Source: a bacterium (GTDB lineage Bacteria; Hydrothermota; UBA3073; JACQXS01; JAQTXJ01). Taken from it: 64,000 bases of DNA. Within the stretch, counting starts at the first letter, position 1. The number at the start of each line of letters is the position of its first letter. Below are positions 1 to 8,739 of the stretch, piece after piece. Below the pieces are notes generated by a model, which saw nothing but the letters and a program-made list of their open reading frames with translations, did no database searches and was not told the origin of the DNA. The position numbers were made by a program, and so were the translations under genes. Location of the stretch: the NCBI GenBank assembly GCA_028716385.1, contig JAQUPX010000001.1, positions 62,001 to 126,000 on the forward strand, read 5' to 3'.

Positions 1-1475
1 CTTTCAATTCTAAATCTAAAATGCATTTTGTTTTTGCAGGATATATCCGTTTGTAACCTAAATTGTTGGTCAATAGATTCGTCTAATTTTTTATAGGCAT
101 ATTTACCTGTAAGAGAAACAATATTGTTAACTTTTTGTTCGACATCAAAAGAATACTCCGTGCCATTTGAAGTAGGTTTTGTCAAATCCGAATTAGGCAA
201 CCGGGCAAAAAAATCACAATAACAATTAAGCAAAGTATTGTTTGAAACTTTGTACGCGGCATATAAATAATTCCCTTTTTCTGCCAGTTCTCCTGCAGTA
301 GTTATTGACCTGTCGCTAAATGGAGTACCGTGAAACGTATAAAACAAAGAAGGGTAATATCTATATAGGGAACCGATTTTAAACTCCGGTTTCCGGTATT
401 CCAACCCGGCGACTCCTGCCCAAACGCTATCACATTTACCCGTTTCGGTAAACCATTCTATGCCTGTATACGAGCCTGATAAGTCCATACTAAACGTATT
501 ATGTGTTCCCAATTCATTCCCTTCCGGATTTGAATAGTATATGTTTTTATAAACAGTTGTCCCGGCTTTTAGTTTATTGTTATATTCAAATCTTGTACCG
601 AGTAAGTTTTCTTTGATTCTGTCTTTTTTCTCCATTCCGGTAGAAGTCGAATGGTCTCCTTCGTAATCATAATATATTTTAATTTCATCGTCTTCTATTT
701 TTCCATCTATGGGAGTGCTTGCAAAAAACAAATAATTTTTTAGAGAATGCACGGGTTTTAATTCTATGGCAGTTCCCCGTAAGAAATTATTTTCTCCTGA
801 CGTCGTATTCAGTTTTATGCCTTTTGACCTTCCTTTAATCATTCCCTGGGATTTAAATGTAACTCCCGGCGGGATGCCAAAAAATAAGTTTTCGGCAAAG
901 TCCAAAATATAATCACCGGCTACAATTTTTTCTACAACTCCATAATTTTGCAACATTATTCCGACAGAGGCAAAATCATAATAACTTTTTTCATAGTAAT
1001 CTTTTTCTATCAATGCCGAGGAAGAAATGTTTTTGTAATCAACTTTTAACCGTGTGTATGTTTTGTATGGAATTCCGGCAGTGTCTTCTATTTCAGGCAA
1101 TGCATCCTGTACCCGTTGGCGCATTTGTATTGAATAATAATCAGGTTTTGTGGGAACGCCTAATCTTATATAAGGAGTTATGAGTTTAAGGATTTCGCCT
1201 GTCATTCCCGGCACATTTTTGAGGTCACTTATTTTTTTGAATTTCCCGGATTTTTGTCTTGTCAGGATAATTGATTTTGCGAGTTCGGGAGTAACCCAGT
1301 ATATAGAAAGAAGTTCCTGTTCTTTGGCAGTGTTTATAGAAATGGGATTGTCTTTTAGTGTCTGCAACTCATCTGCAAGATTGTCAGATGATACAGCTCC
1401 TTCAAAACCTGCCTGACTTGTTCCGAGACTATCAGAGCTTGTAATAATAAATATAAATAAAGCTACTATGAACAT
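1..1475 (-). CDS. Helix-hairpin-helix envelope protein, 3' part cut by the window edge
   Basis: Reading the minus strand from the ATG at 1475 gives an uninterrupted frame of about 491 codons that runs off the left edge, so the C-terminus is missing. A short hydrophobic N-terminus (MFIVALFIFIIT) looks like a signal sequence. Residues about 45-105 contain a ComEA/competence-type helix-hairpin-helix region (ISINTAKEQELLSI, then a second unit around SDLKNVPGMTGEILKLI). The rest is rich in Tyr, Gly and alternating residues, as in an outer-membrane beta-barrel. Proteins with an HHH region followed by a barrel-like domain are common in FCB-group genomes, but their role is not established. The gene is divergent from accD. 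Family assignment is moderate; function is unknown. Confidence 0.7.
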   Translation of the reverse strand, partial: MFIVALFIFIITSSDSLGTSQAGFEGAVSSDNLADELQTLKDNPISINTAKEQELLSIYWVTPELAKSIILTRQKSGKFKKISDLKNVPGMTGEILKLITPYIRLGVPTKPDYYSIQMRQRVQDALPEIEDTAGIPYKTYTRLKVDYKNISSSALIEKDYYEKSYYDFASVGIMLQNYGVVEKIVAGDYILDFAENLFFGIPPGVTFKSQGMIKGRSKGIKLNTTSGENNFLRGTAIELKPVHSLKNYLFFASTPIDGKIEDDEIKIYYDYEGDHSTSTGMEKKDRIKENLLGTRFEYNNKLKAGTTVYKNIYYSNPEGNELGTHNTFSMDLSGSYTGIEWFTETGKCDSVWAGVAGLEYRKPEFKIGSLYRYYPSLFYTFHGTPFSDRSITTAGELAEKGNYLYAAYKVSNNTLLNCYCDFFARLPNSDLTKPTSNGTEYSFDVEQKVNNIVSLTGKYAYKKLDESIDQQFRLQTDISCKNKMHFRFRIE

Positions 1476-1601
1476 AGTTTTTACTAATATAATATTGTTA
1501 AAAAAGTGTCAATTAGTTTTAAAGAACCGCTATTAAAATAGCAAAAAAGTAAAACGATGCAAAAGCAAGACTGTCTAATAATCAATTCTAAGTAAATTTT
1601 G

Positions 1602-1630
1602 TTGACATAGGGGAACTTCTTTATTATGAT
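1602..1630 (+). promoter_or_regulatory. Predicted sigma70-type promoter of accD
   Basis: TTGACA at 1602-1607 and TATGAT at 1625-1630 are separated by exactly 17 bp. Transcription would start near 1637, only a few bases before the ATG at 1641. The ATG at 1626 lies inside the -10 hexamer, which argues against it as the translation start. Confidence 0.7.
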
Positions 1631-1640
1631 TTGTGATATT

Positions 1641-2483
1641 ATGTGGTTCAAAAAAGAAAAAGGCATAGAAGTTACAATCAAGCGGGAAGTTCCTAATGGC
1701 TTATGGGTCAAATGCGATGAATGCGGGGAAATTCTTTACAAAAAGGAACTGGCAAAGAACTTATGGATATGCGAATTCTGCAATTATCACTTTAAGATTC
1801 CTGCCCGCAAATACATAGAAATACTGACGGACGAATTTAAGGAACTGGACATTGACATCCAAACGGCTAACCCTCTTCAATTTGAAGGGTATCTGGATAA
1901 AATAACAGCCGCCTCCGAAAAAACAGGACAGAAAGAAGCAATTCTTATTGGAGAAGGAAAAATTGGGGATTATAAAATTGCATTAGGAGTTATGGATTTT
2001 AGGTTTGTGGGTGGGTCAATGGGGTCTGTTGTCGGCGAGCTTGTAACCAAAGCAATTGAATTTGCGCTTTCCAACAAAATCCCATTAGTTATTATCAATG
2101 CTTCCGGTGGCGCAAGAATGCAGGAAGGAATTTTATCTCTTATGCAAATGGCAAAAACATCAGCAGCGCTATCCGAATTAGCCGAAGCAAAACTACCATA
2201 TATAAGCATTCTAACGAACCCTACCACGGCAGGAGTTATGGCATCCTACGCATCCCTGGGAGACGTAGTAATTGCCGAACCTAAGGCATTGCTTGGGTTT
2301 GCCGGGCCGCGAGTCATCCAGGACACGATAAAACAAGAACTGCCGAAAGGCTTCCAAAGAGCAGAATTTTGTCTTGAGCATGGTTTGATTGACGCCGTTG
2401 TCTCCAGAGATAAACTTAAAAAAACTCTTATCGGAATGTTTGATTTTTTCGGGACAGAAAAAGAAGAAACACAACAAAAATAG
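1641..2483 (+). CDS. accD: Acetyl-CoA carboxylase carboxyltransferase subunit beta
   Basis: This is the beta subunit of the carboxyltransferase that transfers a carboxyl group from carboxybiotin to acetyl-CoA to form malonyl-CoA in fatty-acid synthesis. The N-terminal four-Cys zinc finger is complete (WVKCDECGE followed by ICEFCNYHF). The crotonase-like core carries typical motifs such as GGSMGSVVGE, INASGGARMQEG and GFAGPRVI. The length (280 aa) fits the family. An upstream ATG at 1626 has an AGGGGA-like site in front, but it would fall inside the predicted -10 box, so the start at 1641 is preferred. The alpha subunit gene accA is not in the window. dnaN follows after 40 bp and may be co-transcribed. 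Confidence 0.95.
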   Translation: MWFKKEKGIEVTIKREVPNGLWVKCDECGEILYKKELAKNLWICEFCNYHFKIPARKYIEILTDEFKELDIDIQTANPLQFEGYLDKITAASEKTGQKEAILIGEGKIGDYKIALGVMDFRFVGGSMGSVVGELVTKAIEFALSNKIPLVIINASGGARMQEGILSLMQMAKTSAALSELAEAKLPYISILTNPTTAGVMASYASLGDVVIAEPKALLGFAGPRVIQDTIKQELPKGFQRAEFCLEHGLIDAVVSRDKLKKTLIGMFDFFGTEKEETQQK

Positions 2484-2523
2484 AAGGGTATAAAATATAT
2501 ATTCGAAACTAAAGGGAGGAAAA

Positions 2524-3621
2524 ATGAAAATAAAGATAAAGAAAGAGAACCTTGAACGGCTTTTAAGCAAGGTATATCCTATTCTGCCGGGAAAGAGCGC
2601 AATGCCAGCTTTAACAAATGTGCTTTTAGAAGCAAAAGGGAAAGAAATCAGCATAAGCGCAACGGACCTTGAAACTGCAATTACCTCCATAGACAAAATA
2701 GAGGTTGAGGCGGAAGGCAGTATAGCTTTAAATGGTAAAGATTTCTATGGTATGGTAAGAGAATTACCGAACAAGGACATTGAAATATCCGTTGATAATT
2801 TAAGCGCAAAAATTACCTGCGAAAAAATAAAATTTAATATCCAGGGGATGGATAAATCCGATTTCCCAAATCTTCTCAGCGTAAAGAAACAAAGAAAAGT
2901 TACCCTTCCTTTTGAAGTGCTACAAAAGGGAGTAGAGAAAACTTTGTTTGCGGCATCTACCGGAGAAATCAGCAGTATAATAAGTGGAGCATTGTTTGAT
3001 TTACAGCAGGAAGAATTCAGAATTATAGCAACCGATGGACACAGAATGGCTATCTATAAAAACAAAATAAAATTAGGAAACATAATGCGTTTTGTTATCT
3101 CTCCTAAAGTATGGAAAGAAGTTGCCAATTTTTCATCGGGAGTAGATATTTACTTTAACGAAAATACGGTTGGACTTTTCTCGGAAGATACGGTTATCGT
3201 ATCACGAATAATGGAAGGGGAATTTCCTCCTTATGAAGCGGTTATCCCGAAACACAACGACAAGACATTAACCGTTTCGAAAGAAGAACTTAACTCTGCG
3301 GTAAAAAGAGCTTTGGTAGTTGCACCGGATATAAGCCATTTGTTGAAATTCAAGTTATCCAACGAGTCCGTTACGATAGAGGCGAACTCCGAAAGAGGAG
3401 AAGTAAAAGAAGAAATTCCTTGCAAATACAAAGGTGATTCAATGGAAATAGGATATAACGGTAATTATGTTTTATCCGTAATTAACAAACTAGGAACGGA
3501 AAACGTAAAGTTCTTGCTTAAGGACCCCGAAGCAGCGGCATTGATTGTTCCCGATATACCCAAGAAAGAAGAGAAAGAAGAAGAACTTGTTTATCTTTTG
3601 ATGCCTATTAAGTTGATATAA
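2524..3621 (+). CDS. dnaN: DNA polymerase III subunit beta (sliding clamp)
   Basis: This is the ring-shaped processivity clamp of the replicative polymerase. The 365-aa length and three repeated clamp domains fit; recognisable segments include LPGKSAMPALTNVLLEA near the start, ISGALFD and IIATDGHRMA in the middle, and VYLLMPIKLI at the end (compare the family's terminal LMPMRL). A strong Shine-Dalgarno GGGAGG lies 5-10 nt before the ATG. It follows accD closely, whereas dnaA is about 45 kb away, so the classical dnaA-dnaN arrangement is broken here. Confidence 0.97.
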   Translation: MKIKIKKENLERLLSKVYPILPGKSAMPALTNVLLEAKGKEISISATDLETAITSIDKIEVEAEGSIALNGKDFYGMVRELPNKDIEISVDNLSAKITCEKIKFNIQGMDKSDFPNLLSVKKQRKVTLPFEVLQKGVEKTLFAASTGEISSIISGALFDLQQEEFRIIATDGHRMAIYKNKIKLGNIMRFVISPKVWKEVANFSSGVDIYFNENTVGLFSEDTVIVSRIMEGEFPPYEAVIPKHNDKTLTVSKEELNSAVKRALVVAPDISHLLKFKLSNESVTIEANSERGEVKEEIPCKYKGDSMEIGYNGNYVLSVINKLGTENVKFLLKDPEAAALIVPDIPKKEEKEEELVYLLMPIKLI

Positions 3622-3696
3622 TCCTATTATTGCGAACAACGGGTAGTTAAGGAAAAGTATTTCTGGGTGTATGTAAGTTAGACTCAAGATAATTAT

Positions 3697-3729
3697 ATCA
3701 AAAATTAAAAATTAAATATCAAAAATACA
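3697..3729. repeat. AT-rich dispersed repeat (AAAATTAAAAATCA-like)
   Basis: A run of near-tandem AAAATTAAA/AATATCAAA units lies between dnaN and the LspA-like gene. Similar units occur at 18752-18786 and 40632-40668. The remainder of 3622-3766 shows no gene or clear regulatory site. Confidence 0.5.
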
Positions 3730-3766
3730 AAAACAGAGACCACGAAATAGAAACACCTGCCCACAG

Positions 3767-4315
3767 TTGAGAAAAAAGATAATTCTACCTTTGGTTCTTT
3801 TAGACCAACTTGTAAAATTATTCTCCTTTATACTACAAAAATCACATTTTAATATACCGGGGCTAACCTATATTAAAAGCAAAGGATACCTGTTTGGAAT
3901 TTTTGTTTTTATTCCCTATAACAGAATATTGGTAATCGGATTACTGCTTATAAGTTTGTATATTATTGTTTTGTTTTTCAGATTTTACTGGGTGAAATTC
4001 AATCGCACCCGGTTAAGTTATATTTCGTTTTCTTTTATTATAGGGGGCTTTTTAGGAAACGGCATAGACTGCATTATATTCGGATATGTAAGAGATATGA
4101 TAGCCATACCTGTATATATTTCTACGAACCTGTCCGATTTATTTATAGGCACAGGACTTTTAATATTGGCAATAGAATTATTGTTTAATAAAGATTTCCG
4201 AAAAGTCGGGTTAATGCTGAAATCGCCAAAAGGAGAATTAGAATCCATCCGCCCTTTAGGCAGTTTGATAGTTCAGGATTTTAAAAATGTTTACAAGTGG
4301 ATAAAATGTCGTTAA
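3767..4315 (+). CDS. Divergent signal peptidase II (LspA)-like membrane protein
   Basis: This 182-aa protein has four hydrophobic segments. Three LspA landmarks are visible in order: DQLVK (D13), a block GGFLGNGID ... VRDMI (D110), and NLSD (D124). The last two Asp residues match the catalytic aspartates of the prolipoprotein signal peptidase, which cleaves lipoprotein signal peptides. It departs from the family in having Cys where DR is usual (IDC) and in lacking a clear NxGAAF motif. The start is a TTG with no obvious ribosome-binding site. It could be a working but divergent LspA (the genome does encode lipoproteins) or a relative with another role. The yfiH-like gene follows after 11 bp. 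Confidence 0.6.
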   Translation: MRKKIILPLVLLDQLVKLFSFILQKSHFNIPGLTYIKSKGYLFGIFVFIPYNRILVIGLLLISLYIIVLFFRFYWVKFNRTRLSYISFSFIIGGFLGNGIDCIIFGYVRDMIAIPVYISTNLSDLFIGTGLLILAIELLFNKDFRKVGLMLKSPKGELESIRPLGSLIVQDFKNVYKWIKCR

Positions 4316-4326
4316 GGTAAATCCAA

Positions 4327-4944
4327 ATGAACACACCTCATAAATTTAACAAAGACAATTCATATTGGAAATTCAAGGACAAATATCTGGAGTTTGAAAA
4401 ATGGGGTGGGGTAGAAGTAATAGTCAGTTTACGAGGATATAAAAAAGAAATAAAAGATTCGCTCGAGAGCAAGGCAAAATTAATAACGGGAAAGCAGGTT
4501 CACGGTAACAAAGTTCTTGTTGTATCCGAACCCGGCGAGTACGAGTGTGACGGGTTTATTACAAATAAAACCGGTATTTATCTTGGGGTATCCACTGCTG
4601 ACTGTATGCCTGTATTTATTTATGAGAAAAGGAATAAGATAATAAGCCTTCTGCACGCAGGAAGAAAAGGCACACAGGAAGGTATTCTCGCGGAAGCGCT
4701 TCGTATTTTAAAACAGGATTTTAATTCGGACGCTAAGGACATTTCTGTATTATTTGGTCCGGCAATATGTCCACTTTGTTATGAGTATGACTTATGGGAA
4801 AACAATTATCAACAGGCAAAGGATATGGGAGTAACGGATATTATAAACCCCGAAGTATGCACGGCAGAAAATCTTGATATGTTTTATTCCTATCGGAAAG
4901 AACGAACCCCGGAAAGAATGTTATCGGCGATCTGTTTAAAATAA
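4327..4944 (+). CDS. pgeF: YfiH/PgeF-type multicopper-polyphenol oxidoreductase fold protein
   Basis: The protein belongs to the laccase-domain YfiH/LACC1 family (DUF152), whose members act on purine nucleosides or, in E. coli, on misincorporated L-Ser peptidoglycan precursors. Conserved metal/active-site elements are visible: GKQVHGNKV, STADCMPV, LLHAGRKG, and the C-terminal SYRKERTPERM. At 205 aa it is somewhat shorter than the usual 230-250. An AAGG element lies about 10 nt upstream of the ATG. It probably shares a transcript with the LspA-like gene. Family assignment is secure; the substrate in this organism is unknown. Confidence 0.85.
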   Translation: MNTPHKFNKDNSYWKFKDKYLEFEKWGGVEVIVSLRGYKKEIKDSLESKAKLITGKQVHGNKVLVVSEPGEYECDGFITNKTGIYLGVSTADCMPVFIYEKRNKIISLLHAGRKGTQEGILAEALRILKQDFNSDAKDISVLFGPAICPLCYEYDLWENNYQQAKDMGVTDIINPEVCTAENLDMFYSYRKERTPERMLSAICLK

Positions 4945-4970
4945 GTCCTCTCCACAGTTTTTACAAAGAT

Positions 4971-4988
4971 GCAAGGCTAAAGCCTTGC
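4971..4988. repeat. Short palindrome between convergent genes
   Basis: A perfect 7-bp stem (GCAAGGC / GCCTTGC) with a TAAA loop sits between two convergent genes. No clear U-tract follows on either strand, so it fits the dispersed palindrome families of this window better than a terminator. Confidence 0.5.
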
Positions 4989-4989
4989 C

Positions 4990-6804
4990 CTACTTAATCA
5001 GTATTAGTTTCTTTGTCTCCCTATAATTCCCAGCACTGAATTTTGCGAAGTAAATGCCGGAGGGGAGGTTCTCGGCAGGGTTGACTTTATAAGTTCCCGA
5101 TGTTTTTTCGCCGTTCACTAATGTTTGCACAATACGCCCTGAGATGTTATAAAGTTTCAAAGAAACTTTTGCCTTTATTGGGACAGAATATTGTATTGTT
5201 GTTTTTCCTATAAATAGATTCGGGGAAAGACCAAAAGCTAAGTCCTGTTTTTCTTCCGCTCCTATCTCTGACAACGCAAAACGGAAAGAAATAGAATCTC
5301 CCACAGAACCTACATCATATATATATAATCCTCCCAGGTTTCCATTTGAGAGAAAACTGCTTGGATTGGTGCCGTCATTTATCATTGTTCTTCCCGAGTT
5401 ACTGCTAAAGTTTGCGTTATTTGTAACTCCGTTTGAATCCAGAGTTCCATCGGGCCTATATAAATATACTTCATCCGGTGGCCCGTCTGCATTTCCTGCA
5501 CCGTCCTGCCCTGTGTTTATCCTATATACGAGCAAGCCGGAACCCGGCAATTTGCTTTCAAAAACTCCGGTTTTTCTTCTGTATTCGACAACAAAAAATT
5601 CGGTATCGGCATAAGGGGATTGGATTTTGTAACAGTTGTTAGTCGGAGAAATCAGCGGTTTAAGCCAATAAGTTCCATTAGTGTCAATCTCCGGTATATC
5701 GTTAATCCAGGTGCCGTATCTATATTTCATATAAGCGCTCATATGTTCGGGCGGGTTCAAGCTTGTGCACATAATATCCCATCTTCCCGCCGGGGATATC
5801 CCGTCAAAAGAGTAATGATAAAGGTCGGGCGAGCCCAGGGAATGGAACATTTCGTGACACAGGACATTGACCGTGACCTGACTTTGCAGTTGAAAATTAT
5901 AATCCATAACCTGCATTCCGTTTATATAAACGGCGGTACTATATAAAGACCATCTGTGAGGCCATAATAATGACGCCCATCCTTCGGGGTCCCCGTATAT
6001 AATGAAACATACATTATCAACAAACCCGTCTAAATCTCCGTCTACGTCTAGGGTCCCCGGGATTTGAGAACTGACAAAGTCAACGGCGTTTTCGAGCAAA
6101 GTATGTTCTCTCAGTCTTCTTTGGCTTCCGTTATTCCCGCCGGTATACCCGTCGGGGTTAGTAATTGAGTCATAGGCTTTGTAGTAGTTCCTTGGAAAGG
6201 AGTCCTGAAAAGATACTACCGTAGATACCGTCTGGGGATAAAAAGTAGATGTGATTTCCAGTTGGTTATAAGAGGCTTCCTTAAAATAATTATACATTGA
6301 ATTTGAATCGCTGTTTGTGTTGTTGAATTTATTATCATATGTTGATATGTCGTCCGTAAATTCGGATTCGTCGCTGAACCTGATAAAAACTATTATGTTG
6401 TTTATAACTCCTGTGCTTGGGGCTTTAGTTCCTTTAGTCTTGGGGAAAGATTTAAAAAAAGAATCTCTCATTTGTTTCATTTTATCGGGCGAATAGTTAA
6501 TGCCTTTTTTCAAGCCTAAGAGTTCGGGATTAACTTTATTAACAACATACGCAGTTGGGACAAGTTCATCTCCTGATTTATCGGCGTATACGTAATAACC
6601 TGTTTTATGATTCTGTATGATGGTAAAGTTATTCCCGTCGTGGAGCCAGCTGTAGAATTCATCTCCCGTAGCAAAGCAATGCACTATTTCACCGTTGGGT
6701 TGTTTAAGAGTTTGCGGGACATCCGTAAGATAGGCGGCTTGGATGGAAGTTAACGCAGAGATTATGAAAAAGGCTAACAAAAAATAAATACTTTTTTTTC
6801 TCAT
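4990..6804 (-). CDS. Secreted M6-family metalloprotease with T9SS type A sorting domain
   Basis: This 604-aa protein starts with a signal peptide (MRKKSIYFLLAFFIISALTS, cleavage near IQAA). It then has an immune-inhibitor-A/M6 peptidase domain with the zinc motif HEMFH (H317, E318, H321) followed by SLGSPDLYHY, where the downstream Asp is typical of the family. The last ~80 residues form a T9SS-type C-terminal domain: a SPNL segment, VSLKLYNISGRIVQTL, GTYKVN, SGIYFAKF, ending TKKLILIK. It is therefore predicted to be exported by Sec, then moved to the surface or outside by a type IX system, where it degrades proteins. A GGAGG ribosome-binding site lies 5-9 nt upstream. It is a single gene in a minus-strand block. 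Confidence 0.88.
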   Translation of the reverse strand: MRKKSIYFLLAFFIISALTSIQAAYLTDVPQTLKQPNGEIVHCFATGDEFYSWLHDGNNFTIIQNHKTGYYVYADKSGDELVPTAYVVNKVNPELLGLKKGINYSPDKMKQMRDSFFKSFPKTKGTKAPSTGVINNIIVFIRFSDESEFTDDISTYDNKFNNTNSDSNSMYNYFKEASYNQLEITSTFYPQTVSTVVSFQDSFPRNYYKAYDSITNPDGYTGGNNGSQRRLREHTLLENAVDFVSSQIPGTLDVDGDLDGFVDNVCFIIYGDPEGWASLLWPHRWSLYSTAVYINGMQVMDYNFQLQSQVTVNVLCHEMFHSLGSPDLYHYSFDGISPAGRWDIMCTSLNPPEHMSAYMKYRYGTWINDIPEIDTNGTYWLKPLISPTNNCYKIQSPYADTEFFVVEYRRKTGVFESKLPGSGLLVYRINTGQDGAGNADGPPDEVYLYRPDGTLDSNGVTNNANFSSNSGRTMINDGTNPSSFLSNGNLGGLYIYDVGSVGDSISFRFALSEIGAEEKQDLAFGLSPNLFIGKTTIQYSVPIKAKVSLKLYNISGRIVQTLVNGEKTSGTYKVNPAENLPSGIYFAKFSAGNYRETKKLILIK

Positions 6805-7277
6805 TTATGCCTCCTAAATTAAATTTACATTCTATATACTATTTGTTGTTAAAATGTCTGTTTGTCAACCACTAAATTATAGATTAACAAATTGGGGCTG
6901 CGGGATTATTACAGAACGAAAAGCCCAGTCCGCCTCAGGCGGAGATAACTTGGACTAATCCCGCCGGGGCGGTAAAAGTCCAAGTAACCGCAGAGTTCGC
7001 AGAGAAGAAAAAATGAACGGGGAACAGAAAGTTTCTCCCGTAACAGACTCGGGACTATAGTGGACGCAGATACACGCAGATTAACAAGATAAAAAGAGTA
7101 GAGCGTAAAAAAGGGGTTGGAAATGGATTCCCGCTTCCGCCATGCCTTCGGCAGGTAAACGGGAATGACAAACTCCGGAGATTCTCGCACAAACATACCC
7201 TTCCTGAGGCAGGCAAACAGAACGGCAGGCATGGACACTAAGGACGTAAAGAACAGAAACGGGCAGAAACGAAAATA
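6805..7277. other. Intergenic region made of dispersed repeats
   Basis: I see no convincing gene here. The stretch carries several short repeats: a TCCGCCTCAGGCGGA palindrome near 6928, CCCGCCGGGGCGG near 6960, a 63-nt repeat at 7124-7186 also found at 9629-9691, and CGCAGAG / ACGCAGAT-type words that recur near 10800, 62775 and 63040. Short open frames on the minus strand consist largely of these repeats. Confidence 0.6.
7124..7186. repeat. Composite dispersed repeat, copy 1
   Basis: This 63-nt sequence matches 9629-9691 with one mismatch. Its outer parts form the element GGATTCCCGCTTCCGC ... CGGGAATGACAAA, which appears without the interior at 19037-19066 and in reverse near 39356-39383. 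The interior holds a different palindrome, ATGCCTTCGGCAGGTAAA, so one repeat seems nested in another. Confidence 0.8.
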
Positions 7278-8027
7278 TTAAAAACCTGAGACTTTTTCGA
7301 GGTCGAGAATAACTTTTGTGCTATCGGGATTTGTATATTCCCAGAGAACGAATCCATATTTCGGGTGGAAATAAAAAGTTGCGTTATGAATACCTTCTTT
7401 GCTTTCTGCTCTTGTATCAACCTGCCAGCATCCTGTGAAATTCATTAATGAGGTAGAAACGTCTTTTTGCCCGACAATTTCGTAATACTTTTTTACTTCA
7501 AATCCTTCCCACTTCCCCCATCCTTTTCCTATTTGTAATATATTTTTCCATTGTTTACCTTTTGTGAAAGGTTTTTGAATTTCCGGGAAAGCAGTAAGTT
7601 CCGTGAACCTGAAACTTGCTTCACGGGGCGGGTGCATCCAAACCTTCTTGGAATCCTCTATAATGCCTGTTTCTTCTGTTCCTTTTATTTGGTGATATAC
7701 TATTAAATGATTAGATGATGTTGCCTTAGAACTATCTGTAACCCATTCTAAATTCTTCCCATTCCCTTCCATATATTTATATCTTATTCCTGTTTGCCCC
7801 AAAAAATCTTCCCCGGTAACACTCAATACAACAAATTGAGAATCTTTGACACTGCCGTTTTTATCAAAAAATGTCGCCCTATACCTCCATTCTTTGCCTT
7901 TCCGATATATATTATCAACCGTTAATTTTCTTTCAACGATTTTTTCCTTGTATAATAGAATGCCATAACAAATACCACATAAAACAAGAGGTATAACAAA
8001 ATATTTTGGAAAATCTCTTTGAGTCAT
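7278..8027 (-). CDS. Membrane-anchored protein of unknown function in an ABC transporter operon
   Basis: The 249-aa protein has one N-terminal hydrophobic segment (YFVIPLVLCGICYGILLY) and a soluble, beta-rich remainder that should lie outside the cytoplasmic membrane. I do not recognise a family with certainty; features such as KGKEWRYRATFFD, YKYMEGNGKN, the Trp-rich WGKWEGFEVKKYYEIVG and a final YGFVLWEY recall beta-barrel lipocalin-like domains. It starts 4 bp after the ABC permease gene, so it is the third gene of that operon and may help the transporter. No active-site motif is apparent. Confidence 0.6.
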   Translation of the reverse strand: MTQRDFPKYFVIPLVLCGICYGILLYKEKIVERKLTVDNIYRKGKEWRYRATFFDKNGSVKDSQFVVLSVTGEDFLGQTGIRYKYMEGNGKNLEWVTDSSKATSSNHLIVYHQIKGTEETGIIEDSKKVWMHPPREASFRFTELTAFPEIQKPFTKGKQWKNILQIGKGWGKWEGFEVKKYYEIVGQKDVSTSLMNFTGCWQVDTRAESKEGIHNATFYFHPKYGFVLWEYTNPDSTKVILDLEKVSGF

Positions 8028-8031
8028 AGAA

Positions 8032-8739
8032 TTATTTTTTACCTAATTCCCTGTGATTAAGTATAACCGGTCCTATAATACTTAACAATGCAATATAAAA
8101 CAACGTATGAAAAAGTTTACTGGTTAAAAAAGTTTTAGATTCTCGTAGCAAAGTCAAACAAGCCTCCGGTTCAGGAAGAATATAATCGGCTAAAAATTTT
8201 ATAATTGAACGCAATGTTTCGTTGGGTATTACATACATTACTCCGAATAAGACAGAAAGTAATATTATTACAGTTATATTTGAATAACCTTTTAAGAATG
8301 TGGAAAGTGTAGCGCTAATCAATGTCCAGAGTATATGGGATATTATTCCTGCAATAGGCAAAACGAACCACATCTTAATATCCATATTTGCATTAACTGT
8401 TGAGGATATTATTATCAAAGCAGATAGCATCATTATAACTATGATTATGGAGCCCACTGAAATAACTCCGAGGACTTTACTTAAAAAAAACTGTGTATAA
8501 GATACGGGTTTGCTTAGAACGGTCAGGATTTTGCCATCAGCAATGTCATAGTCGATTATTCCGACGGTAAACAACACGGATAGGATAAAAATAATGGTCG
8601 AGAACAGCTCGAAATTCACGCTTTTAAAAATACATACTGTGGCAATTACCACGCCTATAGATACTATACCAATAAGAATAGCCTGCCGTGTTCTGAGCAG
8701 TTCTTTGATAGTATTTTTAACAATGGCTTTTGAAATCAT
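8032..8739 (-). CDS. ABC-2 type transporter permease
   Basis: This 235-aa protein has about six hydrophobic segments, as expected for the membrane subunit of an ABC-2/NosY-like transporter. The early segment DYDIADGKILTVLSKPVS resembles the coupling region of that family (short charged stretch followed by LSKPVSYTQF). Its ATG overlaps the stop codon of the upstream ATPase gene by 4 bp, indicating translational coupling. Together they form an exporter of unknown substrate. Confidence 0.85.
   Translation of the reverse strand: MISKAIVKNTIKELLRTRQAILIGIVSIGVVIATVCIFKSVNFELFSTIIFILSVLFTVGIIDYDIADGKILTVLSKPVSYTQFFLSKVLGVISVGSIIIVIMMLSALIIISSTVNANMDIKMWFVLPIAGIISHILWTLISATLSTFLKGYSNITVIILLSVLFGVMYVIPNETLRSIIKFLADYILPEPEACLTLLRESKTFLTSKLFHTLFYIALLSIIGPVILNHRELGKK

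Noticed and set aside
2211..2696. Long minus-strand open frame over accD/dnaN (161 codons), and similar antisense frames over panB, bamA and purL
   Set aside because: They are antisense to well-conserved genes and encode low-complexity or unrecognisable peptides.
4971..4988. Palindrome as a bidirectional terminator
   Set aside because: The stem is only 7 bp and no U-tract follows on either strand; it fits the repeat families better.
6909..7238. Minus-strand open frame of 109 codons
   Set aside because: It is made largely of dispersed repeats and palindromes and has no recognisable domain.
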